Positions 7,452 through 15,944 of a stretch of DNA of 64,000 nucleotides are shown here, piece by piece (the first letter of the stretch is position 1; every line of letters starts with the position of its first letter). Below the pieces are notes generated by a model. That model had not been told where the DNA came from. It was given only the letters and a program-made list of their open reading frames with translations, and searched no databases. A program made the position numbers and the translations under genes. The DNA comes from Pseudomonas matsuisoli. GTDB lineage: Bacteria; Pseudomonadota; Gammaproteobacteria; Pseudomonadales; Pseudomonadaceae. The stretch spans positions 1-64,000 of the forward strand of contig NZ_BMPO01000011.1 in NCBI RefSeq assembly GCF_014647635.1. Reading direction: 5' to 3'.

Positions 7452-8411
7452 ATGTTAAATTCCCCGGGATTAGTTGCCGTGCTGGCCTATGACGGGCTGT
7501 GCACGTTCGAGTTCAGCATCGCTCTCGAGGTGTTCGGCTTGCCGCGCCCCGAGTTTGATTTCCCCTGGTACAGCCATCGCATCGTCGCCGTGGACCCGTC
7601 TCCGATGCGCGCTTCAGGCGGTATGCAGGTGGTGGCTGACTTTGGCCTGGACGCGCTCATTGATGCCCATACCATCATCGTCCCGGGTTGGCGCAGCCGT
7701 AACGAACGCCCACCTCAGGGCCTACTGGATGCCTTGTGCGCCGCCCACCAGCGTGGGGCCCGCTTGCTCTCGATCTGTTCAGGGGTATTTGTGCTCGCAG
7801 CCACGGGCCTCCTGGACGGCAAGCGCGCCACAACCCACTGGCGGTATACGGATGAACTGGCGGCACGCTACCCCGGCATCGACGTAGATCCCGACGTGCT
7901 TTACGTGGATAACGGCCAACTGATTACTTCGGCGGGTAGTGCTGCTGGTATCGACGCCTGCTTGCACCTGGTGAGTCGCGACTTTGGCATGCATGTCGCT
8001 AACACTGTTGCCAGGCGCTTGGTGATGGCGCCCCAGCGTGCCGGTGGGCAAATGCAGTTCATCCCCGCACCCGTTGCACGCAAACCGCGAGATGACCTAG
8101 CGGCGGTACTGGAGTGGGCGATTCGGCATCTAGATAGCCAGCTTTCCGTAAAACAACTGGCGGCTAAGGCACTGATGAGCGAACGGACTTTTCTGCGACG
8201 ATTTAGCGAAGCGACTGGCATGGCGCCGAAAGCCTGGCTGCTACAGGTGAGGATGAATCTGGCGCGCGACCTACTGGAAAGCAGCCAGTTGAGCCATGAG
8301 GAGATCGCCGGGTGTTGTGGGTTCGCATCGGCGGAGAGTTTCCGTGCGGCCTTTCGCAAAACCGTGGGTCTGGCCCCCATGTCCTACCGGGGGCAGTTTG
8401 GCCGGCACTGA
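7452..8411 (+). CDS. ftrA: FtrA-type transcriptional regulator (DJ-1/GATase1-like + AraC HTH)
   Basis: 319 aa. Residues 1-190 form a class I glutamine-amidotransferase-like (DJ-1/PfpI) sensor domain (VAVLAYDGLCTFEF, with LLSICSGVFVLAATGLLDG holding the nucleophile-elbow cysteine, and TTHWRYTDEL). Residues 220-319 are an AraC-type pair of helix-turn-helix motifs (LSVKQLAAKALMSERTFLRRF and HEEIAGCCGFASAESFRAAF). The start at ATG 7452 matches the family N terminus; a GTG at 7416 would add 12 residues. It is divergent from the rhodanese-GNAT operon, so it probably controls that operon; the ligand is unknown. Confidence 0.88.
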   Translation: MLNSPGLVAVLAYDGLCTFEFSIALEVFGLPRPEFDFPWYSHRIVAVDPSPMRASGGMQVVADFGLDALIDAHTIIVPGWRSRNERPPQGLLDALCAAHQRGARLLSICSGVFVLAATGLLDGKRATTHWRYTDELAARYPGIDVDPDVLYVDNGQLITSAGSAAGIDACLHLVSRDFGMHVANTVARRLVMAPQRAGGQMQFIPAPVARKPRDDLAAVLEWAIRHLDSQLSVKQLAAKALMSERTFLRRFSEATGMAPKAWLLQVRMNLARDLLESSQLSHEEIAGCCGFASAESFRAAFRKTVGLAPMSYRGQFGRH

Positions 8412-8426
8412 CTTTTTCATTCGCAT

Positions 8427-8987
8427 TCATACCGCTCCGACATCTAACGGACAGGCACTTCGAGCGCTCACATGAATGGCGACTCTTGGCCGGTATCCGT
8501 CGAAGTAACTAGCGATGTTTAAACGTAGTTCATCCACAGTGACCATCGCATTGTTTCCTCGGGAAGTATCTGCTTTTCCAGACTGTATATCCTGCCGCGC
8601 CAAAGGAAGGACAAAATCTCGAGTGAGCGGTGCTAAGTCTATATCGCAAGGTTCCAGCACCGAGATCCACAGTGCTATATCAATCTCTGCGGCGGGAATT
8701 ACTCGATACTCTGGCCGCGGCACTAAACGGTACAGTGCGCAATCTACGCTGTAGCCCGGCTCATTTGCTGCAGGGGCCTCATAGTTGCCCATTGACAATA
8801 AGTCGTTCGGATCGGTGACTAGACCCAGCTCCTCGTATAGCTCACGCACCAGGGCGTCCACTGGCTGCTCGCCACTGTCTATCTTCCCACCGGGCTGCAT
8901 AAAAGCTGACGTACCCCGTTTGCGCACTACGAGCATCTGCTGTTTATCATCAATGATGACTGCTGCTATACGGATGATCCGTGTCAA
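8427..8987 (-). CDS. NUDIX hydrolase with TTG start
   Basis: 186 aa. NUDIX box at residues 40-62 (GKIDSGEQPVDALVRELYEELG) fits GX5EX7REUXEEXGU, so it hydrolyses a nucleoside-diphosphate-linked substrate with Mg2+. The frame stays open to 9161, but protein similarity starts at (M)TRIIRIAAV, whose codon is TTG at 8987, with AGGAG seven bases upstream; this is the chosen start. After PLTRDFVLPLA about 55 residues extend beyond the usual 130-140 aa and resemble nothing known to me; an old frameshift near 8600 could have created this tail. Convergent with ftrA (15 bp apart). Confidence 0.75.
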   Translation of the reverse strand: MTRIIRIAAVIIDDKQQMLVVRKRGTSAFMQPGGKIDSGEQPVDALVRELYEELGLVTDPNDLLSMGNYEAPAANEPGYSVDCALYRLVPRPEYRVIPAAEIDIALWISVLEPCDIDLAPLTRDFVLPLARQDIQSGKADTSRGNNAMVTVDELRLNIASYFDGYRPRVAIHVSARSACPLDVGAV

Positions 8988-9161
8988 CGTGCAACTCCTA
9001 CTGTCTAGAAAGACTATTAGCTTGCTCCGAAGCAGTTTCGAAGGCAATTGAAGCGATATCGGATACCGCATCTGCCTTACCTGATAATCAATGATCGCTT
9101 CTGGCCGCGAGGCGCTCGTCGCGACTAGTAGCAACTGGCCGGTTTCAGCCGGTCTTAGCAC

Positions 9162-9806
9162 TCAAGGGCGAATAAGTGCGAGCCTAATTCCTAACGCAAT
9201 AAAAACACCTCCCACAACACGATCCATTAACTTTTGAAGCGATCTGTTGCCCGTAATACTGCCGACAGCACTTCCAGCCAGTATTGCGAAGGCCACATCG
9301 GTTAAAAACGCGACTAGCGCATAAGTCAAACCCAACACTAAAAGAGAAACAGTATGATGCTCTCCTCCCGGCGTGACAAATTGCGGGAAGAATGAGACAA
9401 AAAATAAAAGGACTTTTGGATTCATTAAGGTAGTAACAAATCCTTTGGACAAAAGATCATATGGCGATGCATCTTTTTTTACATCGGCATCATTGCCCGT
9501 TTCCGACCGCGCCCTACCAAATGTTCCTAAGATTAAACTCCCACCTAGATAGATAAGGTAAAGTGCGCCGATGTACTTGACTAGGGTGAACATCAATGGT
9601 GAAGCAGCAATAAGCGCGGTCAGCCCCACGACGCTAGCCAAAGCATGAGAGAAACTTCCTAATGCAACGCCAGCAGCTGAAATGACTCCCGCGCGCCGAG
9701 CATTTGCAATACTTTGACCGACAACATAAGCCATGTCCGGGCCAGGGGTAACGGATAGCAGAAAAACAGAAAGTATAAAAAGAGAAAGGTTGTTAATGTC
9801 AAACAT
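9162..9806 (-). CDS. LysE/RhtB-family amino-acid exporter
   Basis: 214 aa, six predicted membrane helices. The N-terminal signature VTPGPDMAYVVGQSIANARRAG is diagnostic of the LysE/RhtB family of inner-membrane exporters of amino acids and analogues (homoserine, threonine, lysine types); which one cannot be told. The mid-protein SKGFVTTLMNPKVLLFFVSF (N-P-K motif) also fits. ATG 9806 follows AGGAGCTTTC. Single gene; no regulator adjoins it. Confidence 0.9.
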   Translation of the reverse strand: MFDINNLSLFILSVFLLSVTPGPDMAYVVGQSIANARRAGVISAAGVALGSFSHALASVVGLTALIAASPLMFTLVKYIGALYLIYLGGSLILGTFGRARSETGNDADVKKDASPYDLLSKGFVTTLMNPKVLLFFVSFFPQFVTPGGEHHTVSLLVLGLTYALVAFLTDVAFAILAGSAVGSITGNRSLQKLMDRVVGGVFIALGIRLALIRP

Positions 9807-9922
9807 GAAAGCTCCTGAGTTAGAGCACGCTACAGCGTAAAGGTAATAGAGTAATCACCTAGGAAAATGCCTACGTAATTTTACACCCGCGAGCCTTATA
9901 CATCGGCAATAACCTAATCCGC

Positions 9923-11248
9923 TTACTGTGCGCCCGCCTTCAAGCTGCCACTCGAAACCGGCACCGTATCGAGAATCCGCAGGTACATGCGCACCGTTGT
10001 GCCTTTGCCGGGGGACGTATCGATTTGGACGCCGCCGCCCGCGCCAGCGGCGAAGTCCTGGACTTGGGCCAGCCCCAAGCCCGTGCCTGCGCCCAGCGAC
10101 TTTGTCGTGAAGAAAGGATCCAGCGCTTTTCGGGCGATTTGCTTACCCATGCCGGGCCCGCCGTCGGCGACACTGAGGACCAGGTACTTTCCCTCTGCCA
10201 ACCTATCGTTGGAGACCTGCTCCACATGGGTCGAGACCCGGACCCATCCTACGTTCTGCATGGCCTGGCGCGCATTGCTCAATAGATTGAGAACCGCTGC
10301 CTGTAGCTGTACGTCGTCGCAATACACGCAAGCGCGGGCGTTTTGGACATCCAGGGACAGGTCGATATCGTCGCCCACGCTGCGTAGCAGTAGGTCGTGC
10401 CAGGTATGCAGCTTAGTGCAGACATCGATACCGAGCGGATCGGGATGATCGGATCGCAACCCCTGCATCAACTGATTCACCAACTGCCTGCCCTGCTCTA
10501 CCGCTTTCAAGCCGGTATCGCTAAGGCGTTCCACGTCCGCCGGGCGGCGCGCCCGTAGCTGGATCATCTGCAAGCTCGCACTCAGGACTTGCAGCAGGTT
10601 GTTGAAGTCGTGGGACAGCTTTGCGGTGAGCATTCCTAGTGATGCGACGCGCTGCGCCTGCTTGAGCGATGACTCGGCCTCGAGGCTACGGTCGATCGCC
10701 TCACTAAGCGCTTGCTCCAAATCGATCGAGCGCTGCTCTCGTTCACGCTCCAAAAGCCGCAACTGCAACAGCGAGGCCGTCTGCCGCGCCAGGGCGAGCA
10801 ATGCCGATTGTTGGTTTTCCGTCAGAGTACGTCGTTGGGTATCGATGACGCAGACGGTCCCGAGGCAATGACCTGTATCGGTGAGAATCGGCGCGCCTGC
10901 GTAGAAGCGGATGAAGGGTGGCCCCAGCACCAGTGGGCTTTCATGAAAACGCGGATCTTGCGTTGCGTCCTCAACGATCATCACCTTGGCCGGTTCGAGC
11001 ACGGCATGAGCGCAAAACGCAAAATCGCGATGGGTCTCGCGAACGTCCAGCCCAATGCATGCCTTGAACCATTGCCGATCGTGATCCACCAGCGAAACCA
11101 GCGCAATTGGCACATCACATATGGATCTGGCGAGCAGCACGACGTCTTCGAAATTCGCCTCTGGCTCGGAATCGAGTACATCCAGATGCTCTAGAGACGA
11201 AACACGCTCTTCCTCGTTATCAGGAAAAGGTGCGGGACGGTGAACCAT
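9923..11248 (-). CDS. GAF-domain histidine kinase
   Basis: 441 aa, no membrane segment, so cytoplasmic. GAF domain at about 25-165 (PIALVSLVDHDRQWFKA, FCAHAVL, DPRFHESPLVLG, IRFYAGAPI); coiled-coil linker at 165-200; dimerisation helix with His213 in LSHDFNNLL; HATPase at about 270-425 (N-box LLSNARQAM, DGGPGM, GTGLGLAQV). The GAF domain is closely similar in sequence pattern to that of the GAF-EAL protein at 35-37 kb, so both may sense the same type of signal. No receiver gene is adjacent; the lone receiver protein at 25.1 kb is a possible but unproven partner. Confidence 0.88.
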   Translation of the reverse strand: MVHRPAPFPDNEEERVSSLEHLDVLDSEPEANFEDVVLLARSICDVPIALVSLVDHDRQWFKACIGLDVRETHRDFAFCAHAVLEPAKVMIVEDATQDPRFHESPLVLGPPFIRFYAGAPILTDTGHCLGTVCVIDTQRRTLTENQQSALLALARQTASLLQLRLLEREREQRSIDLEQALSEAIDRSLEAESSLKQAQRVASLGMLTAKLSHDFNNLLQVLSASLQMIQLRARRPADVERLSDTGLKAVEQGRQLVNQLMQGLRSDHPDPLGIDVCTKLHTWHDLLLRSVGDDIDLSLDVQNARACVYCDDVQLQAAVLNLLSNARQAMQNVGWVRVSTHVEQVSNDRLAEGKYLVLSVADGGPGMGKQIARKALDPFFTTKSLGAGTGLGLAQVQDFAAGAGGGVQIDTSPGKGTTVRMYLRILDTVPVSSGSLKAGAQ

Positions 11249-11527
11249 AGGTAATTTCTCAAGGAACGCGCTGATCGAATACAGGCGTGTAATCGGCGGC
11301 CGTACGATAGCAAAAGGAACGACGCAGTCGCTCCCGTATTTACATCGTCAGGCTGAAGCGAGACATGATGACTTGGTCACCCAACAGGTAAATCCGTTCG
11401 GCGACGCGACGATAAATATCGCAACTGCGCTCAACGTTGTCCCCACCCTACCCCATTGCGGATTGCTAACGATGTTGCCCGCGCGCTACACCGCAACAGA
11501 TGCACAGCAAACGGCAGCGAAGAACGA

Positions 11528-12421
11528 TCACAGCGGGCCATCCGTTGGTGACAGAAACCTCAGTACTTCATCCAACAACAGCGCGGGAACTTCCTCTGCG
11601 ATGTAATGCCCCGACAGCAAGGCTTTTCCTTGAACATTCGTGGCGACCTTCTTCCATTCGGCAAGAGGATCGAAACAACGGCCTACGGCGCCTTGCTCTC
11701 CCCATAGCGCAAGCACGGGCATCTCTAACTTCTTCCCGGTGTGCAAGTCCGCCCTGTCGTGTTCCAGATCGATGCTGCCACTTGCCCTGTAATCTTCACA
11801 CAGGCCGTGAGCGGCACCTGGCAACGACAGGCATCGTCGGTATTCGGCGAACGCCTCATCGGTGAAAGGCGCCATACCTGCGCTGCGAGCACCCATGACA
11901 CTGCGTAGGTAGAGTTCGGGGTCCGCTTCGATGAGTGTCTCCGGAAAAGGTGCCGGTCGAATCAGAAAGAACCAGTGCCAGTAGGCGCGAGCGAAAGCTT
12001 CGCTGGTCTGCGCATACATCGCGAGGGTCGGCGCGATATCCAGCGTAATCAAACGTTTCACCGCATCGGGATGATCCATCGCCATACGATGAGCGACGCG
12101 GGCGCCCCGATCATGGGCCAGCACGTCGAACGTCTGGAAACCCAACTCGCGCATAAGCCCTATGCCGTCGAGCGCCATCTGACGTTTCGAGTACGCCAGA
12201 TGCTCCGCGTCGCCCGGCGGTTTTTCGCTGTCGCCGTAGCCACGAAGGTCAGCGGCGACGACGGTGAAATGTTTCGCTAATGGCTCGGCGACTTTGTGCC
12301 ACATGACATGGGTTTGAGGATGGCCGTGCAGCAACAGCAAAGCGCGACCGCGGCCACCCTTGCGGTAATTAACGCTCACTTCACCCACTTGGCATCGGCC
12401 CGACTCGAACGAGGCAAACAT
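11528..12421 (-). CDS. Haloacetate (fluoroacetate) dehalogenase-type alpha/beta hydrolase
   Basis: 297 aa, alpha/beta-hydrolase fold. Landmarks match the structurally known fluoroacetate dehalogenases: oxyanion HGHPQTHVMW (32-41), nucleophile Asp104 with Arg105 and Arg108 in HDRGAR, acid Asp128 in LDIA, halide pocket His149-Trp150 in YWHW plus Tyr211, and catalytic His272 in SGHY. The full set of carboxylate-binding arginines and halide-binding His/Trp/Tyr argues for hydrolytic dehalogenation of 2-haloacids, C-F included, rather than generic esterase activity. Single gene with no dedicated regulator next to it. Confidence 0.85.
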   Translation of the reverse strand: MFASFESGRCQVGEVSVNYRKGGRGRALLLLHGHPQTHVMWHKVAEPLAKHFTVVAADLRGYGDSEKPPGDAEHLAYSKRQMALDGIGLMRELGFQTFDVLAHDRGARVAHRMAMDHPDAVKRLITLDIAPTLAMYAQTSEAFARAYWHWFFLIRPAPFPETLIEADPELYLRSVMGARSAGMAPFTDEAFAEYRRCLSLPGAAHGLCEDYRASGSIDLEHDRADLHTGKKLEMPVLALWGEQGAVGRCFDPLAEWKKVATNVQGKALLSGHYIAEEVPALLLDEVLRFLSPTDGPL

Positions 12422-12608
12422 CGTCTAGCGCTCCTTATGGTTGTTGTCGCCAGTCCAGAGAAGGCCGTTTTGCCTACAAAGCAACAGCGTGGCGGCTCGT
12501 TTCACTACGGGTGTGCAAACCCATGCGGTGGCTCAAGCTGGAGACAGGTGGCGACGTCAATCTGCTAAAGACTGTACCAGTGTAGAAAATCCGCGGGGAT
12601 CAAGCGAA

Positions 12609-12629
12609 AGGCCGGCATTAAGCCGGCCC
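12609..12629 (-). terminator. Terminator of the TonB-receptor gene
   Basis: On the minus strand, 28 bp past the receptor stop, AGGCCGGC loops over five bases with GCCGGCCT (7-8 bp GC stem) and is followed by TTTCGCTT. The T run is short but the stem is strong. Confidence 0.6.
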
Positions 12630-12657
12630 TGTAGAGACAAGAAAGACGTTGGCAGCG

Positions 12658-14778
12658 TCAGAAGAAATAACGGACGGATGCACCCAACGTGGTAGACGGC
12701 TGCGGCACGATGACTAAGCCGGCGTTGGTGCCATAAGCCACTTCGGTACCGTACTTGTGCGGCTGGAACGTTCCGTAGAGGCTGAACTGGTAGTCGCTGT
12801 AGTCGTAAGTAGCGCGCAGGTCATATCGAGTATAGGCAGGCATTTCCTTCTTTTCGGTGCCTACGTAGTAGGGAATGCCAGAGAGATGGTAGGCATCAGC
12901 GTTAAGCGTCAATTGCCCTGCCATGAAGGAATCCCGGTATTGAACGCCGGCCTTGTACGTGTGCTCGGGTACGACCAATCGATCACCGGTACCAGGGCGT
13001 GGGTTATCGATCACCGCATCGATAATCCGGCCATAGCTTGCATAGGTACTGACGGTAGAGGTGGCTTGATAGTTGACGCTGGTCTCGACGCCACGACGCG
13101 TCGTGTCGCTCACTTGCTCATACACGCCGGGCGCGGTGGACAACGTCTCGCTGTCATTCTGGATGTAGTAGAACTCGGTGGTGTTGGAGAACGCGTCGGT
13201 TGGGCGCACCGTAAAGCCAATGTCGTAGGACGTGACCTTACTAGGGCGAACATTACCGTTGACGCGACCACCGCTGTCGCTAGGCACCAACGCACTGCCA
13301 CTGCCGGCACTGATGTATTCCGCGGCGGGCGAACGGAAGCCTTGCGCAGCGTTGGTGAAGATTTCCAATTGCTCGATCGGCGTCCATACCAAACCAAGCT
13401 TTGGCGTGGTAACGGACTTCTGATAGCCCGTGGAGGCATCACGGAATTTGCGGTTCTCGATGTCGTAGTCGAAGCGGTCATAGCGGATGCCAGCCAATAG
13501 TTTCAACGAATCGACGGGTTTGTACTGACCTTGGGCGAAAGCTCCGTAGGTGATCAAGTCTTGATCGAAGTCGAAATAGAAGCGCGGCGTCGGCTCGAAG
13601 TTTTGATATTGCTGGCGATACGCGATGCCATCGTCGCGGCGCACTTCCGCACCCACCATCAACGACGCCGTGTCTTCATAGACGAAGTTGTAGGCCATGC
13701 GTCCGCCGTAAATATCGCGGTCGTCCCTGCCAAAGTTGTGCGTGTCCGCGCCATTGGAAATGGCTCGCGTACGTTTGAAGTTTTCGTAGTACGCCGTGTA
13801 GTACAGGCCCTCTTCGCCTTCGGCTGGCGCCCGGTTGATCACGTAGGTATTACGGTTGGCATCGCCGAAGCCATAAAGGTTATCGGTATCGCGACGGCTG
13901 ATCGTGCCTGCTCGCAGTGCCGGCAGATTTAAATAGCCATCGTTCTTGAAGTCAGAATCGTAGTGATTGAAGCGTAGGGAATACTTGGCATCGCCGAAGA
14001 CCTTGGAAACTTTCCAGAAGAAGTTGTCGCGATTGGTCTCGGCGGCTTTACGGTAACCGTTCGTTCTGTAGATGTCGGCAACGAACAACGACTCGTAACC
14101 ATCGTGCTCACCGCCCAGCACCAGATTGCCACGGCGACCATCGTAGCTAGCGATATCCAGCCCGATACTCGAGGCGACGTCACCACCATCCAAGGTCTCG
14201 ATATTCACCGAGCCGGCGCGGTTCTGATCACCATACAGCGCCGACACCGGGCCTTTGATGACATCGACGCGCTTGATCATCTGCGGCGTCATCCATTCCA
14301 TGAATACCGGACCGTGACCGGCACCACCCTGGCTGGAAGGAATGTTCTGCGGTACGCCATCGACGTACACCGCAACGTCCGCTCCATGGGTGCCGTTGGT
14401 GGCGAAGCCGCGCATGCGAAAGCCGTTGCCTGTGTCGCCCTGATCGATGTTGTTGGCGACGACGCCCGGCACTCGGCGGTAGATGTTGGAGATGTCACGG
14501 TCGACGTTGAGCGTACGAATGTCCTCGTCCGTGATCGTCGACACTGCTGCTGGCAAGCTTTCCGGCGCGTTGCTGACCTTGCTGCGTGTCAGCGGTTCGA
14601 TCCGACCTGTGCTCGCATTCTGGCCCTCGCCGACGACCTGGATCGCACCTAATTCGGTAGTGCCAGCACTTGAGGCCTCCAGCTCCGCGGCAGAAACAGG
14701 CACGAAGGAAAAGACACCGCTAGTCAACGCAGCGCTCGTGAAAGCTAAAACTCTGCCTCGCCGTGCAGATTCGTACAT
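12658..14778 (-). CDS. TonB-dependent outer-membrane receptor
   Basis: 706 aa. Signal peptide about 1-33 (ends SFVPVSAAE), TonB-box/linker region, plug with NIYRRVPGVVANNID, GFRMRGFAT, VDGVPQNIPSS and VDVIKGPVSALYGDQNRAGS, and a beta-barrel ending in aromatic VRYFF. No STN signalling domain. The frame opens upstream at 14823, but ATG 14778 starts the signal peptide, and the longer version would run over the palindrome at 14800-14812. Divergent from a DUF4198 protein with a His-rich end, a pairing that suggests uptake of a metal or metal chelate, possibly zinc or nickel; the ligand is not provable here. Confidence 0.88.
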   Translation of the reverse strand: MYESARRGRVLAFTSAALTSGVFSFVPVSAAELEASSAGTTELGAIQVVGEGQNASTGRIEPLTRSKVSNAPESLPAAVSTITDEDIRTLNVDRDISNIYRRVPGVVANNIDQGDTGNGFRMRGFATNGTHGADVAVYVDGVPQNIPSSQGGAGHGPVFMEWMTPQMIKRVDVIKGPVSALYGDQNRAGSVNIETLDGGDVASSIGLDIASYDGRRGNLVLGGEHDGYESLFVADIYRTNGYRKAAETNRDNFFWKVSKVFGDAKYSLRFNHYDSDFKNDGYLNLPALRAGTISRRDTDNLYGFGDANRNTYVINRAPAEGEEGLYYTAYYENFKRTRAISNGADTHNFGRDDRDIYGGRMAYNFVYEDTASLMVGAEVRRDDGIAYRQQYQNFEPTPRFYFDFDQDLITYGAFAQGQYKPVDSLKLLAGIRYDRFDYDIENRKFRDASTGYQKSVTTPKLGLVWTPIEQLEIFTNAAQGFRSPAAEYISAGSGSALVPSDSGGRVNGNVRPSKVTSYDIGFTVRPTDAFSNTTEFYYIQNDSETLSTAPGVYEQVSDTTRRGVETSVNYQATSTVSTYASYGRIIDAVIDNPRPGTGDRLVVPEHTYKAGVQYRDSFMAGQLTLNADAYHLSGIPYYVGTEKKEMPAYTRYDLRATYDYSDYQFSLYGTFQPHKYGTEVAYGTNAGLVIVPQPSTTLGASVRYFF

Positions 14779-14799
14779 AAACCGACCCCATGAATGCGT

Positions 14800-14812
14800 G
14801 TTATAACGTAAC
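14800..14812. promoter_or_regulatory. Zur-like palindrome between TonB receptor and DUF4198 genes
   Basis: TGTTATAACGTAACG (14799-14813) matches the Zur consensus TGTTATA-N-TATAACA at 11 of 14 fixed positions, with outer half-sites GTTA and TAAC. It lies 22 bp before the receptor ATG and about 130 bp before the divergent gene. By position it could repress the receptor; a zinc role is inferred. Confidence 0.4.
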
Positions 14813-14821
14813 GCCTTATAC

Positions 14822-14838
14822 ATGAAACATTATTTCAT
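14822..14838. promoter_or_regulatory. Second palindrome in the same divergent promoter region
   Basis: ATGAAA-CATTA-TTTCAT is a perfect 6-bp inverted repeat with a 5-bp spacer, 10 bp from the Zur-like site and inside AT-rich sequence suitable for promoters on both strands. Could be an additional operator; no regulator is assigned. Confidence 0.3.
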
Positions 14839-14944
14839 AGCCATAGACTATTAAAGACCAAGGTTCGTTAGAGAAGCCTTCTTGCAGCCCCCTTTTTTGA
14901 AGCGCGGCTTTGTTTCACAACACGTCACGACATCAGGATCATCT

Positions 14945-15667
14945 ATGAAACACGCACTTCCTTTGCTCGCGGCAATGAGCATCTTCAGTACCCAAGCGGC
15001 ACTGGCCCATGGCATCTGGACGGAACAACGTTACGGCCATCTCGAGGTCGTCTACGGGCACGGCGCGGAAGACGAAGCCTATGCACCGGAGAAGGTAAAA
15101 GGCGTCTGGGCCTACGATCACAGCGGCCACCTCATACCTGTTACGGTTGAGCGCTTGGAAGACCATGCTCGCTTGAAACCTATTGCCCATCCGGCAGTGT
15201 TAACCGTTTCGTATGACAACGGCATCTGGAGCAAAAACAAGGACGGTAAGTCTTTCAACGCTCCGAGGTCAGAGGTGCCAGGGGCGGTAAGCTCCAGCCG
15301 GAGCTACAAGTACAGCCTGGCCATTCTTGAACCGCACGCGCACATTCCAGAGCACCTAAAGCTGGCCATGGTCATTCGTCCTCTTAAGGACCCGATGGAG
15401 GTTGGCGTAGGCAATCCGCTACCTGTAGAAGTCACCATCGATGGCAAACCCGCAGCGAACATCGCGCTGCTCGATGACTATCGCGGTACGGCAGACGCCA
15501 GTAGTGTCAAAACGGACGCCCAAGGCCGCGCCGATATCGTCATCCGCAACTCGGGACTCAACATCATTGCTGCCCAGGCCAGAGTACCTGCAGCCGGCGA
15601 AGAAGGAATCACGGAGCGCAGTCTGTTCACCTCATTGACGTTCGCAGGTGAGGCTCATCACCATTGA
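14945..15667 (+). CDS. Periplasmic DUF4198-type protein with His-rich C terminus
   Basis: 240 aa. Signal peptide about 1-20 (LLAAMSIFSTQAALA then HGIW). Mature protein begins with His, has scattered histidines (YGHGAED, HAHIPEH) and ends EAHHH. DUF4198/NikM-like periplasmic proteins of this size accompany metal uptake systems, and 'VEVTIDGKPAANIALLDDY' is their Ig-like repeat region. Divergent from the TonB receptor, so the two are probably one uptake unit. ATG 14945 is chosen because it begins the signal peptide; an upstream ATG-less extension to 14882 is unlikely. Metal binding is inferred from the histidines. Confidence 0.75.
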   Translation: MKHALPLLAAMSIFSTQAALAHGIWTEQRYGHLEVVYGHGAEDEAYAPEKVKGVWAYDHSGHLIPVTVERLEDHARLKPIAHPAVLTVSYDNGIWSKNKDGKSFNAPRSEVPGAVSSSRSYKYSLAILEPHAHIPEHLKLAMVIRPLKDPMEVGVGNPLPVEVTIDGKPAANIALLDDYRGTADASSVKTDAQGRADIVIRNSGLNIIAAQARVPAAGEEGITERSLFTSLTFAGEAHHH

Positions 15668-15689
15668 GTGAATGCACCCCGCTAAACAT

Positions 15690-15711
15690 GCCCTTTGGGT
15701 AATCAAAGGGC
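15690..15711 (+). terminator. Hairpin after the DUF4198 gene
   Basis: GCCCTTTG-GGTAAT-CAAAGGGC, an 8-bp perfect stem 22 bp after the stop, followed by ACTGAAGCTTTT. Probable intrinsic terminator. Confidence 0.6.
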
Positions 15712-15944
15712 ACTGAAGCTTTTGGAGTAAAGGAGCCGACGTGGTTTTGATCGGGCGGTGCGTCGGCTGCATTCAGCCCATCGCTAGGGCTAAAAGCCGC
15801 CTGTCAAAGCAAGGCGCCCCGTGCAGTCAGGTGGTGCCGTGAGTTTGCGCCGCGCGTTCCCCAGGAATGACCGATCGCAGTCATTCATCTCATTGCGTTC
15901 TCTGTCATCATCGCGTTTTGGGTTGGCAGATGCGGGTAGTCGTC

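Noticed and set aside
7675-8051. Minus-strand frames inside ftrA
   Set aside because: Shadows of a clearly coding AraC-type regulator.
15878-15908. Possible PhoB box before psiE (CAGTCAT and CTGTCAT)
   Set aside because: The half-sites are 24 bp apart instead of 11 or 22, so it was only noted in the psiE entry.
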